Assembly: GCF_002017875.1 (NCBI RefSeq)
Contig: NZ_MUFV01000004.1
Coordinates: 158,712-222,711, forward strand
Direction of reading: 5' to 3'
Source: Deinococcus sp. LM3
GTDB lineage: Bacteria > Deinococcota > Deinococci > Deinococcales > Deinococcaceae
DNA: 64,000 bases
Shown here piece by piece: positions 42,757 to 51,292 of this stretch (positions are counted from its first letter, which is position 1; each line of letters starts with the position of its first letter). The translations under genes and the position numbers were made by a program. Below the pieces are notes generated by a model, which worked only from the letters and a program-made list of their open reading frames with translations, did not search any database and had not been told where the DNA came from.

Positions 42757-43155
42757 TCACGGGGTGCCGCCTGGGACAGTGACCACCTCGCTGATGGCGA
42801 TACCGGGTCCTCGAATAGAAATCCGGACTCGGGGTGGGTTGCCGCCTTGGGGTACGACATCGCCGGTCAGGGCTGCTGAGAGATCGTTCCGTCGGCCCGC
42901 GCTCTGAGCAAGGAGGCGGAGTTCGTCCGAGGTAAGGGTGCGGGCCTGGGTGTACTGCGTGTTGCCACGCTGGGCAGCCTGAGCGGCGCCGTTCAGGGCA
43001 TCGGCGGCATAGCCTGCAAGTTGCCCGGTTGCGACGACTCGAGCGGATTGCGCGGCCACTGCGGCGAACGCGGTGAGCGCGAGGAGGAGGAGGAGTGTGC
43101 CGACCAGGGCTTCGACGAGGGTGAGCCCGGACGTTCGGTGCGCGTGATGCCGCAT
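42757..43155 (-). CDS. Minor prepilin-like protein, 132 aa
   Basis: Starts MRHHAHRTSGLTLVEALVGT. The signal SGLTLVEALVGTLLLLLALT has Glu at mature position 5, with Leu in place of Phe. ATG overlaps the upstream stop (TGATG). Third gene of a four-gene prepilin operon. Confidence 0.7.
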   Translation of the reverse strand: MRHHAHRTSGLTLVEALVGTLLLLLALTAFAAVAAQSARVVATGQLAGYAADALNGAAQAAQRGNTQYTQARTLTSDELRLLAQSAGRRNDLSAALTGDVVPQGGNPPRVRISIRGPGIAISEVVTVPGGTP

Positions 43156-43550
43156 CAGCACATCCCTGCTGCACTGGTGCCGTACATGGTCAGGCTGTAC
43201 CGGCTGCATGTTCCGTTGGGCAGCGTGAGCGTGACGGTGCCTGTCGTGGAGCCGCTGGGCTGGATGGTAATGGTGCCGCCCGCCTGTGCCGGGGCGAAGG
43301 AGACGCGTTCTGTCCCGTCGACGGTGGTCACGGTGAGCTCCCGGGCCGTACCGGCGAGGGTGACGGTGGTGCGTTCGGCCATGGCCTGCCCGTGAGCACT
43401 TTCCAGGGCGGCCATGAACCGGCTCGGCAGGCCGTCCAGGGTGACGTCCTGGTTCTGCTTGGGCATGGCCGTGACGCCGATCGCGGTGAGGATGGCCGTG
43501 ATGGCGATGACGACCAGGATCTCGGCCATGCTGAATCCGGCGCGGTTCAC
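43155..43550 (-). CDS. Minor pseudopilin (GspH/FimT-like), 131 aa
   Basis: Starts at GTG 43550 within a GTGA overlap. Signal RAGFSMAEILVVIAITAIL followed by TAMPKQNQD and beta strands, the FimT/GspH layout. Confidence 0.7.
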   Translation of the reverse strand: MNRAGFSMAEILVVIAITAILTAIGVTAMPKQNQDVTLDGLPSRFMAALESAHGQAMAERTTVTLAGTARELTVTTVDGTERVSFAPAQAGGTITIQPSGSTTGTVTLTLPNGTCSRYSLTMYGTSAAGMC

Positions 43551-43924
43551 GGTGCACTCGCGGTGGAGCCGTCGGCGAGAGTAACGGTGACCCGGTACGT
43601 GCGTTGCGTTTCTGACACGGCGACGCAGGAGGTGCCGCGGGGGGCATCTGACCAGCCGTTTCCACCGTTTGGGGTCGTCACGCCGTTCGCGGTGATGTCG
43701 CGCGCCGACGTGCAGGTCACGGTCCCCCAAGTGGCCGTGGTCAGCTGGGGATTACCTGCCAGTGTCGTGTTCAGGGCCAGGCGGACGGCCTGGGCGTGGA
43801 GGGTGGCGGCCCTGCGGTCGGTGTCTTTGATCGCGCCCGCGTAGCTGGGCAGCAGCAGGGCGGCGAGGACCGCGATGATGGCGATCACCACCAGTAACTC
43901 GATCAGTGTGAATCCTTGGCGCAT
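43547..43924 (-). CDS. Type IV pilin-like protein, 125 aa
   Basis: MRQGFTLIELLVVIAIIAVL is a textbook type IV prepilin signal (cleavage after Gly 4, Glu 5 of the mature chain). LLPSYAGAIKDTDRRAA and a C-terminal Cys pair (about 70 and 100) complete a small PilA-like subunit. First gene of the operon, with the promoter-like element 21 nt upstream. No pilus motor or prepilin peptidase gene is visible in this window, so the machinery must be elsewhere. Confidence 0.8.
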   Translation of the reverse strand: MRQGFTLIELLVVIAIIAVLAALLLPSYAGAIKDTDRRAATLHAQAVRLALNTTLAGNPQLTTATWGTVTCTSARDITANGVTTPNGGNGWSDAPRGTSCVAVSETQRTYRVTVTLADGSTASAP

Positions 43925-43929
43925 GCCTG

Positions 43930-43953
43930 CAGCGTGATGTGCGTGGGGGTGAC
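43930..43953 (-). promoter_or_regulatory. GTCACCCC-N10-ACGSTS element, copy 11
   Basis: Box 1 at 43946-43953, box 2 ACGCTG at 43930-43935, 5 nt to the ATG at 43924. One of the best matches. Confidence 0.75.
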
Positions 43954-44157
43954 GACACCGTTGCCCCCGTAGGGGGGGAGGGGGTATTCAGGGGACAACA
44001 GTGGAAACCCCCTGGGATCAATGCTTGGTCGAGTGTGTTGGCGGTTCTCGGTCTGGGCAACGGTGCACACGCGGGTCTGCACGGCCTAAGGCGGACCCTT
44101 GGTCATGGATAAGACTCTGCAGGCAACCCGTTGTACTAAGTACAGCGCATTTAAGAT

Positions 44158-44667
44158 TCAGATAAACCGAGTTCCGAGAATCTTGAGCCCAGTCAGCAGA
44201 GCATCCCGAAGTTCAGCGACCGAGTTGTAGCAGCGGCGGGGCATCAGGATGCCCTTCAGTCTGCGCCACACCTCCTCAATCAGGTTTAGAAAAGGAGCAT
44301 ACGGCGGGAGATACCGCAGATAGAGTCCCTGCTGCTCCCACACCCCACGTCGTTCCCTGATCAGAGCTCCCTTGTGAAAGGCCGCATTGTCCAGCACCAC
44401 GACTGTGAGCTGCCCAGGACGGCATTCGGCGGCAAGCGTGTCCAGATAGGCCGTGACCTGATCCCCGGTGCAGGTTCCTGTGAGTTCGCGGACTTCGAGT
44501 ACCTCTTCGTGACGATGCAGGCTGTAGGTTCCGATCAAGTTGATGCGCCCTGACGATCCCCACCGGGTGGGGATCGCGAATTGGTGCCCAGAACCACGCT
44601 TGAACCAGGTCGCACCCACCGACAACATCAGGGAGAGGCCCGTCTGATCAAGGTATTTCAGGGTCAA
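44158..44667 (-). CDS. IS630 transposase, DDE catalytic part
   Basis: 169 aa. FDE-like start YLDQTGLSL, then VVVLDNAAFHKG (second Asp, about 90-101) and YLPPYAPFLNLIEEVWRRLK (Glu, about 118-137), the IS630/Tc1-mariner signature. The ATG overlaps the stop of the HTH ORF by 4 nt. Together they make one transposase, possibly by frameshifting. Confidence 0.85.
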   Translation of the reverse strand: MTLKYLDQTGLSLMLSVGATWFKRGSGHQFAIPTRWGSSGRINLIGTYSLHRHEEVLEVRELTGTCTGDQVTAYLDTLAAECRPGQLTVVVLDNAAFHKGALIRERRGVWEQQGLYLRYLPPYAPFLNLIEEVWRRLKGILMPRRCYNSVAELRDALLTGLKILGTRFI

Positions 44668-45191
44668 TCTGCCGTCCAGTGCCCCTTTTTTAAGGTCTCG
44701 AGGGAGTCCTGATGGTGCTGAACGATGTCCGGGTCGAGCTGTTTGGCTGGTGAATAGCGGGCCCGCTTCCAGCTGTATCCCAGGCGCTGGAGATGATTAG
44801 CCAGCGCGCGAGGTCCGATGGTGACTCCGAACGTCCTGCTGATCTGCTCGGAGAGCAACGGAGCGTTCCAGAAGCGCTCTTCGAGCAGTTTCTCGCGGAG
44901 AAACTGCTCGATCTCTGGGGTCATGTGGGAAGGTCGACCCGGTGAACACGCGTCCGCCAACCCAGGAATGCCGTGTTGGGAGAATCTCGTCAGGTCATTG
45001 TGAATCGCCTGATGGTTCCGATTGAAGTGGTTGGACAGCTGAGGAACGGTCCAACCTTGTCGGTGAAGGCGCAGAATGCTGGCCCGAAGTCGGACCTTCG
45101 GGCAGGTGTGCCGACTGGTTTCCAGCTCACGAAGTCGCTGGTCATCTTCTTCGGAAATCTCAATGCGCCGATGGGAACGGGCCATGCCCAA
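44664..45191 (-). CDS. IS630 transposase, N-terminal HTH part
   Basis: 175 aa. Two helix-turn-helix regions (about 33-60 and 70-150), typical of IS630 (LRASILRLHRQGWTVPQLSN; a later LLSEQISRTFGVTIGPRAL). Ends at the 4-nt overlap with the catalytic ORF. Confidence 0.85.
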   Translation of the reverse strand: MGMARSHRRIEISEEDDQRLRELETSRHTCPKVRLRASILRLHRQGWTVPQLSNHFNRNHQAIHNDLTRFSQHGIPGLADACSPGRPSHMTPEIEQFLREKLLEERFWNAPLLSEQISRTFGVTIGPRALANHLQRLGYSWKRARYSPAKQLDPDIVQHHQDSLETLKKGHWTAD

Positions 45192-45219
45192 GTCTACTTC
45201 TTTGGTGCGTCGTACTTAA

Positions 45220-45408
45220 ATGACTGGTCCAGAACCGTGTGTGCGACGCGGTGGGCCTGTGCCATGAACGGCAGGGCGACCAACTCGACAACTGCGTGCC
45301 CTTTCTGGATGAAGTTTTCTTATGTTTTAAAAGCATTTAAAAATATAAGAAGATCTTCTTCTAGGCATCGAGGAAAATTCCGCCTCAGACGACAAAAAAC
45401 AATTTTTT
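45220..45408. other. AT-rich region flanking iterons
   Basis: A stretch of A/T runs (about 45310-45410) includes TTTTAAAAGCATTTAAAAATA and the palindrome AAGAAGATCTTCTT (about 45349-45362). This looks like the DNA-unwinding part of the origin next to the iteron array. Confidence 0.55.
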
Positions 45409-45696
45409 CACCCAAAGAGTCGGAGGTAATTCACCCAAAGAGTCGGTGGTGGATTTCAGCAATTCACTCAAAGAGTCGGAGGCAGGCAGTCCAGAACTCA
45501 CCCAAAGAGTCGGAGGTAATTCACCCAAAGAGTCGGTGGTGGATTTCAGCAATTCACTCAAAGAGTCGGAGGCAGGCAGTCCAGAACTCACCCAAAGAGT
45601 CGGAGGTAATTCACCCAAAGAGTCGGTGGTGGATTTCGGCAATTCACCCAAAGAGTCGGAGGCAGGCAGTCCAGAACTCACCCAAAGAGTCGGAGG
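45409..45696 (+). repeat. Iteron array of the plasmid origin, ten copies
   Basis: Ten near-identical 18-bp repeats CACCCAAAGAGTCGGAGG (variants CACTC, GGTGG) start at 45409, 45432, 45465, 45499, 45522, 45555, 45589, 45612, 45645 and 45679. Spacing cycles 23, 33 and 34 bp, giving three 90-bp super-units plus one. They lie just downstream of rep and are its probable binding sites. A frame stays open through them only because 90 is a multiple of three. Confidence 0.9.
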
Positions 45697-45761
45697 TGAT
45701 TGAACGAAAAAGCGGAGGGATTTCCCTCCACTCCTGGTGTTCTATCAGTTGAGCAAACAGA

Positions 45762-47132
45762 TCAGACAGCCTGCTCCCAACGATCAAGTTGTGCGGCCAC
45801 TGACGATGGATCAAGGTCGGAAAGCTGCCGTGACAAGTCGAACGTCGTGATTCGGCCATCTTTGTAGAGTTCCCATAACCGGGGCTTGTACTGCCGGATG
45901 TTGGCTTCCTGCCAAGATCTAGACACGACTTTAAAGGTCATCTCGAAGGCAGCTTGGTTTGGTGTTGGCATGACGTCGTCAATGGGTAAAAGCTCCCGGA
46001 TAGGTTGTCTGGCCGTGGGTTTTTCTGGCAAACCGGTGACGCTGTTGTACTTGCCTGGATTGATCAACATGTCGTGGAGTAGCCCTGGTCGGCTGCGAAC
46101 TTTCCGGCTGTAGTCAGTCTGGAGCAGCCTCTCGAACTGCCCCAGGACTGTCCGGACATGCTCTGGTGTCAGCTCAGTGGCCAACTGAATGGCGCGCTGT
46201 TCTCCGAGGTGTGGTCGGAGTAGTTGTGCAACCTCTGGGTTGACCGGCTGCATTTCTTCTGCAGCGAACGTGTATGACACGGTTTTGGCATCACCTCGGC
46301 CACTATATTTGACCTCCGCTAAGTAGCCTGCGCTCTGCAAGGCTGCATGTGCAGGTTCCAGGGCCCGCTGAATTTTCTGAACGAAGTTGAGCTCTGGAAG
46401 ATGATGCGTCAACCCAAGGTGATCGGCCCAGGCGACGAGCGGGAGTTCCATGCACAGCGGCGCTGGTCCACTTGTCGTTGAGGTGGTGCGGAGGAGCGAC
46501 AGTGCTCGGTAGACGCTCCGCCCCATCGGCTGTTTGATCTGACCGAGAATGGCACTATTGAGCGGCCTAATGTATCCAATGCGAATGCTTCTCGTCAGTT
46601 CCGGATCCAGGCGGATAACCAGCTTTGTTATGCCTTGCCACTGACCCGGATTCTTGACAGTGGGATCAGTAACGTTCTCAACCCAGTGTTTGCTGACGAT
46701 GGACAGTTTGATGCTGCGTGCGTGCTGTTTACCCTCATCAAACCAGGCTTCGCTGATCTTGAGGGCGGTCCACTGGAGCCGCTCCAGAGATTCTTCAAGG
46801 CGCTGAAAGACACGCTCACAGTCCGGCAGACCGCTCAATCGAATGAGTTCGGTCGCGGTCAGCCGGATCTCGCCTCCAGGTTCAACATTCTGTAACACGG
46901 CTCCTGTGATCAGGCCCATCAACACGTCATTGTCGAGACCGTGTGGGACCACGTGACCATTAGCTGCGGTGCACTCAATGGCAATTTCTCCAAACGCGTC
47001 CAACTGGAGTCTCTTCTGCCAGTGCTGCAGCTTGGTTCGGTTTGTGGCTAGGATAACGTTCAGCCGAGCTAGGTTCAGCTCATCGTGATACTGCGCTTCA
47101 CGAATTGGCTTCATGGGCAGCCCTTTAACCAT
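45762..47132 (-). CDS. Plasmid replication initiator (RepA-type)
   Basis: 456 aa from ATG 47132 (or 450 from ATG 47114). Two winged-helix-like halves: about 70-220 (LTATELIRLSGLPDCERVFQRL ... IRPLNSAILGQIKQPMGRSVYRALSLL) and about 235-300 (YSGRGDAKTVSYTFA). This matches the initiator proteins of Deinococcus plasmids. It binds the downstream iterons to open the origin. A 21-codon leader ORF ends in an ATGA overlap with ATG 47114, so MKPIREAQ may be the true start. Confidence 0.8.
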   Translation of the reverse strand: MVKGLPMKPIREAQYHDELNLARLNVILATNRTKLQHWQKRLQLDAFGEIAIECTAANGHVVPHGLDNDVLMGLITGAVLQNVEPGGEIRLTATELIRLSGLPDCERVFQRLEESLERLQWTALKISEAWFDEGKQHARSIKLSIVSKHWVENVTDPTVKNPGQWQGITKLVIRLDPELTRSIRIGYIRPLNSAILGQIKQPMGRSVYRALSLLRTTSTTSGPAPLCMELPLVAWADHLGLTHHLPELNFVQKIQRALEPAHAALQSAGYLAEVKYSGRGDAKTVSYTFAAEEMQPVNPEVAQLLRPHLGEQRAIQLATELTPEHVRTVLGQFERLLQTDYSRKVRSRPGLLHDMLINPGKYNSVTGLPEKPTARQPIRELLPIDDVMPTPNQAAFEMTFKVVSRSWQEANIRQYKPRLWELYKDGRITTFDLSRQLSDLDPSSVAAQLDRWEQAV

Positions 47133-47176
47133 GGCGCCATCATACGGTTTTGGAGTAATTCAATTTGGGCCGTCAT
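47111..47176 (-). CDS. Rep leader peptide, 21 aa
   Basis: Starts MTAQIELLQN at the exact position (21 nt) predicted by the promoter-like element at 47182-47205, and ends with TGA overlapping ATG 47114 of rep (ATGA). It could couple rep translation to a leaderless mRNA start. Small and without homologs known to me. Confidence 0.5.
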   Translation of the reverse strand: MTAQIELLQNRMMAPWLKGCP

Positions 47177-47181
47177 GCCGA

Positions 47182-47205
47182 CACCGTCCCATGTGTAGGG
47201 GTGAT
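47182..47205 (-). promoter_or_regulatory. GTCACCCC-N10-ACGSTS element, copy 12
   Basis: Box 1 ATCACCCC (47198-47205, read on minus), box 2 ACGGTG at 47182-47187, 5 nt to the leader ATG at 47176. It lies just beside the end of an IS. Confidence 0.65.
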
Positions 47206-47228
47206 CGTCGCCTCGTTCTGACGGCCCT

Positions 47229-48405
47229 CTCAGCACCTGACACTTCGGGAATTTGACGTGTGGGTGGGCGGAAAAGGCGTTTTGAGCAGCTCAAAGCAGC
47301 CCCAGAAGGCCTCCCCGCCCCACCGCACCGCCTGACTCAGCACCTGCCACCCCATTCGCACCTGGCTGACCACCGCCCGTCCCCGATTGTCCTGCCGCGG
47401 TGGGCTCTCCTGCCCCGTCTGCGCACCCACCCGGGCCATCCACGCCAGTGCGACACACAGCAGTCCGAACAGCCGCGAGATCCGCTCAGGGGCCGTCATG
47501 TGGGTCGCCTCCAGGTTCAGCCCGCGGCCCTTCAACGACGAGAACGCGGACTCGATGCCCCAGCGGAGACGATACGTGCTCAATACGTCCAGGACGGGTA
47601 AATCAGAGGCGACGATCACCCTGTCCCCCGCGGGGGACAGGGTGATGACCACGTGCATCCACCCGCCATACACCCAGGTGCGCTCGAACAGCGTGCGGAC
47701 TTCACCCGGTTGCAGTGTGGTGAACAGGTCCCGAGCGAGCTCATCCTCGACACGGGTGTTCTCCCGAATGCGCAGACACTGCCGGATGCGCTTCCAGCGC
47801 AGGGACGTGCACCACTCCTGCCCCACGAACTCCCGGTCCGCGATGAGCACGGCCCAGCGTCTGGCGGGCAGGACCTTGAGCAGACGGGCGACCAGGAGGA
47901 TCCGGGCCCCGGTGCTGCTGTTCCCCTGGTGTGGAAGGATCGACCACACCAGCGGGATGACGGCGCCCCCGAGGATGGCCCCCAGGACCAGGATGTTCAG
48001 CGGGGTCTGGCCGTAGTGCCACGTCGTCCGGTCCATGATCTAGCGTGAGCTTGCCGTCGGGGAGCAGGGGAAGCAGGACGTCACAGACGTCCTGCGGGGT
48101 GAGCTGAGCATCGTGGAAGACGCGGGCCACGGTGCGGGTCTTGGATTCGAGACTGGCGTCCCGGGGCAAATGGAGCGCGATCTTGCGGTGCCGGGTGGAC
48201 TCCGCCTGAAGCAGTGCCAGGAGCACTTCGGCCAGACGCCTCAGGGCATCAAGGCGGCGATGAGGCAGGTGGGCTTTGAGGTGGGCAGCCAGCGTGTCAG
48301 CATGCAGGCGGGCGGTATCGCGGATTGTCACAGACCCAGATACCGCCCTTTGTCATGCCGCACTGCGTCCAGAACGCCATTCAACCTGAAGTGTCAGGTG
48401 CTGAG
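47229..48405 (-). mobile_element. IS4-family element, degenerate copy
   Basis: Terminal repeats CTCAGCACCTGACACTTC at 47229 and, inverted, ending at 48405. The transposase has a frameshift. I find no matching target duplication at the two flanks, which suggests a later rearrangement. Confidence 0.7.
47230..48331 (-). pseudogene. Frameshifted IS4-family transposase
   Basis: The N-terminal piece ([18 protein letters not shown]...) reaches LLPDGKLTL and then changes frame near 48040. The remainder begins [14 protein letters not shown] at 48036. The intact paralog at 48451-49530 reads LLLSMDRTTWERGESPLN across this point, which proves a 1-2 nt indel. The catalytic [10 protein letters not shown] and YRLRWGIESAFSSLKGRG motifs remain. 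Confidence 0.85.
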
Positions 48406-48428
48406 GCCATCGGCTCATGGACGAGCCG

Positions 48429-49632
48429 CTCTGTACCGGACATCTTGCCTTCAAGCCGCGCCTGGCGCGTGAAATGGCGTGCTCAGCAGCCTGATCAGTG
48501 CGGGTAACTCGGGGAGATTCCACCGCAGGGCATGGCACAGCCGCTCCGCGCCGTACCGCACGAGGCTCATGGCCGGGCGGCCATTAGCCTTCACCTTGAC
48601 CGGAACCTGCGCCTGGAGCCACACGCCGACCCGGAGGCAGCTGATCCAGGCCAGGACGACCAGCCCGAACAGACGTTCCAGCCGGTCCGGGTGGGTGATG
48701 CCGGTCCGCTCCACATCGAACCCGCGGACCTTGAGGCTCGCGAACGTGCACTCCACCGACCAGCGAGCCCGGTACAGCATGCAGGTGTCCCACACGCTGA
48801 AATCCGTGGCAATGGCCACCAGGTCCCCCGCGGGGGACCTGGTGGCCACGACCTGCATCACCTCACCGTAGACGTTGGCCCGCTCGGCGAGGCACCGCAC
48901 CTCCCCGACCTGCAGATCTCCAAACCACGTGTCCACGCGCAGCTCGTCCACGACAGCGTTCTTCCGGATGCGGATGGCCCGTTTGATGCCCTTGCGTCTC
49001 AGGAACCGGAACCACTCCCCGCCGATGAATTCCCGGTCAGCGACCAGGCCCTTCCAGCGGCCCGCTGGAAGGGCCTTCAGGAGTCGTGAGACCAATTGGA
49101 TGCGCCGGACCGTGCCGCTGTTGCCGTCGTGATCGAGAGCGGTCCAGACGAGCGGCACCGTGTACCCGTGCAACACGACGCCGAGGACCAGGAGGTTCAG
49201 GGGCGACTCGCCACGCTCCCAGGTCGTCCGGTCCATGCTGAGCAGCAGTTTCCCAGGGGGCAGCAGGGCCAGCAGGAAGGCCAGGAACACCGGTCCAGTC
49301 AGCTGGGGATCCCGGCACCCTCGTTCCACCCGGCGTTTCTTCGCGTCGAGGGAGCTTGCCCCAGGCAGGTGGGCGCACAGGTCACTCTGGTTCACGCTCC
49401 TCGCGGTCACCATCGCGAAGATCACGTCCACGACACGCTGCAGCGTGTCGTGGCGCAGGAAGGGCACGCAGGCTTTGAAATGGCGGGTGAGTTCAGTACG
49501 CTGGAGATCGGCGGGTTCTGGGATGGTCACACACCCAAAACACCGCCGTTTGTTGTGCCGATTCGCGACCGATCATACGTTCAGGAATTTTGCGTCCAGC
49601 ACAGCCTCAACCTGAAGATGTCCGGTACAGAG
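48429..49632 (-). mobile_element. IS4-family element, intact copy
   Basis: Terminal repeats CTCTGTACCGGACATCTT at 48429-48446 and, inverted, at 49615-49632. Flanked by a perfect 9-bp target duplication GACGAGCCG (48420-48428 and 49633-49641). Inserted only 24 bp from the degenerate copy. Confidence 0.9.
48451..49530 (-). CDS. IS4-family transposase
   Basis: 359 aa. DDE-type: MDRTTWERG (first Asp, about 100), LVADREFIGGEW (second Asp, about 155-166) and YRARWSVECTFASLKVRG (about 245-262, the Y-(2)-R-(3)-E-(6)-K signature of IS4). Full length and uninterrupted, so possibly active. Confidence 0.92.
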   Translation of the reverse strand: MTIPEPADLQRTELTRHFKACVPFLRHDTLQRVVDVIFAMVTARSVNQSDLCAHLPGASSLDAKKRRVERGCRDPQLTGPVFLAFLLALLPPGKLLLSMDRTTWERGESPLNLLVLGVVLHGYTVPLVWTALDHDGNSGTVRRIQLVSRLLKALPAGRWKGLVADREFIGGEWFRFLRRKGIKRAIRIRKNAVVDELRVDTWFGDLQVGEVRCLAERANVYGEVMQVVATRSPAGDLVAIATDFSVWDTCMLYRARWSVECTFASLKVRGFDVERTGITHPDRLERLFGLVVLAWISCLRVGVWLQAQVPVKVKANGRPAMSLVRYGAERLCHALRWNLPELPALIRLLSTPFHAPGAA

Positions 49633-49641
49633 GACGAGCCG

Positions 49642-49935
49642 ATTTAACCAAGTGCACAGGGCCTGCCCGACATGTTCTCGGCTAACCTCTTAACCAACAC
49701 TGGAAATTTTTATGGATATGGTCGTATTTGAATGGCGGGAGCCGCGTGACATTCTGTGCTGCACGTCAGCCGTCTCGTGCTGCAGCGCGAGACGAACAAC
49801 GGAGATTTGCAGAACGCGCCGACCGTGGATATCGTGGCGGCCAGGCGCTTGGTGGCAGTGCGCATGAAGACCAAGTCCCCCCGTAACGGGGCCCGGTACT
49901 CGCAGACTCACTCCAGCCCAGCCAGGAGACAACCT
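49642..49935. other. Intergenic region after the IS4 copies
   Basis: About 290 bp. An AT-rich patch near 49690-49730 could hold a promoter for the 49936 gene. No convincing gene or repeat seen. Confidence 0.4.
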
Positions 49936-50238
49936 GTGGGCAGTGAACAGAACAACGTTCAATTTGTGCGCTGGCTGGTGCTGGTCATCCTCGGGCTGAT
50001 CACCCTGGCGTTGGCGCCGACCACGGTGGTCTACCGCTTGAGCTGGCGTGAGGAAATCCGAAGGGCGCCACACGATGTGCTGGCGTTGGGGTATAGGGGC
50101 ATGGTAATTCCTCTGGGCTACGGCGCGCTGTCCCTCCTGGCCTTGGGCGCCACGATGAGCTTTTACACACTGACGTGCCCAAAGCGCTGGCAGGGCAAGT
50201 CGGTGCCGAGGTCGCTGGGGACTGACCCTCCGGCGTAA
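49936..50238 (+). CDS. Small two-helix membrane protein, 100 aa
   Basis: Starts at GTG 49936 (VGSEQNNVQFVRWLVLV) with AGGAG 7 nt upstream. Hydrophobic segments at about 10-32 and 55-80. Longer starts (ATG 49864 or 49756) give an implausible polar extension. No family recognised. Confidence 0.5.
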   Translation: MGSEQNNVQFVRWLVLVILGLITLALAPTTVVYRLSWREEIRRAPHDVLALGYRGMVIPLGYGALSLLALGATMSFYTLTCPKRWQGKSVPRSLGTDPPA

Positions 50239-50350
50239 AGTCTTTCAGGCGGTCCGCCTGTGGTGCCCGTCAGGCCGTGTGTCAGAAGCCAGTTGGGTAA
50301 GTTAGGTCGCCGACGCGAACTGCTGTGGTCCTTGACGTGCAAGGCAGTCT

Positions 50351-50983
50351 TCAGCGCCCCGTCAGGGCTTCATACGCGGCATTGATCTGCTTCATCCGCT
50401 GTTCGGCCAGCAGCCGGAACTCTGGCCCCAGGCTGGCGACCCGGTCGGGGTGATACTGCTTGGCCAGTCGGCGGTAGGCCGCTTTGATGTCCTCCAATGT
50501 CGCGGTTGGGGACACCTCCAGCACCTCGTGTGGGGTGGACGCAGCGGCCTGAGGTGTGGTGCGCTCCTGCAGGGCGCCCACCAGCGCCCTGGCGTCCCCC
50601 CGCGCGGCCCAGAGGTCACCCACGGGTGTGAAGGCGGTGTCTTTCGTGCGGGGTTGCCACACCACGCCCTGGGCCTGAAGTTGCCGGGCAGCCAGGGTGA
50701 CCTGCTCGTAAATCTCCGCCCAGCTCTTGGCCCGGTCCCCCTTCGGGGCACTGAGGTCCATCTCGTCGGTGCGGGCCTTCACGTCCAGGGCAAACCGTTC
50801 ACCATTGCCGGTGATGAGCAGGGCGTCCGCGTCGCCGCCACGCGCCAGGATGATGCTGGTTTCCAGGGTCCAGCCGGTTGGGAGTGCCGCCTGCAGGTCC
50901 CGGAGCGCCTGCGCTTCGACCGCGCGGCCGTGGGCGGCGGGGTCCGCCTGTGGGGCCGCGCTGCCCGTCAGGTTCTGACGCAT
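50351..50983 (-). CDS. Nuclease-like domain fused to a DnaJ domain (5' end possibly lost)
   Basis: 210 aa as read from ATG 50983. GGDADALLITGNGERFALDVKAR (about 49-71) matches the D...(D/E)xK core of PD-(D/E)XK/NERD-type nucleases. The C-terminus (about 150-208) is a J domain with HEVLEVSPTATLEDIKAAYR and the HPD triplet in QYHPDRV. The open frame continues upstream without a start (…EGEYETSLSRGVTTLIADQ…) to a stop at the border of the IS3 element, so the gene may have lost its start to that insertion. Confidence 0.65.
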   Translation of the reverse strand: MRQNLTGSAAPQADPAAHGRAVEAQALRDLQAALPTGWTLETSIILARGGDADALLITGNGERFALDVKARTDEMDLSAPKGDRAKSWAEIYEQVTLAARQLQAQGVVWQPRTKDTAFTPVGDLWAARGDARALVGALQERTTPQAAASTPHEVLEVSPTATLEDIKAAYRRLAKQYHPDRVASLGPEFRLLAEQRMKQINAAYEALTGR

Positions 50984-51292
50984 GGCGTCCCAGGCCTGGA
51001 GCTGCTGGGCCAGGGTGACCTGATCGGCGATCAGGGTGGTGACCCCGCGGCTGAGGCTGGTCTCGTACTCGCCTTCGGCGCGCCGGGGTTTGTGGCGGCG
51101 GCCACGGCGCGGAGGAGGACGCCCTGGGAGGCAGCAGCGGGAGTGGCCAGGGTCATGGGGGATGGCTGCACTGTACTGGCTGAGCGCCGCGCGGTTCTAC
51201 AGATGTGTGTGGTCTGCCCCCCGAAAACTGGACGGGATGAAGTAGAGAGTCAGGCTCGCCCCGCCAGCCGTAGGCTGGGAAGCGAGGCCCCT

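Larger units (their letters stand above)
44137..45219 (-). mobile_element. IS630-family insertion sequence
   Basis: Imperfect terminal repeats of about 20 bp start TAAGTAC at both ends (44137-44156 and 45200-45219; about 15 of 20 match). The element contains two overlapping ORFs. Exact ends and the TA duplication are uncertain. It separates the pilin operon from the replication origin. Confidence 0.75.

Noticed and set aside
45409..45696. CRISPR-like array
   Set aside because: The 'spacers' repeat every 90 bp and the repeats lie beside rep; they are iterons.
45385..45703. Open frames on both strands through the iterons
   Set aside because: Frames stay open only because the 90-bp unit is a multiple of three; no ribosome binding sites, repetitive peptides.
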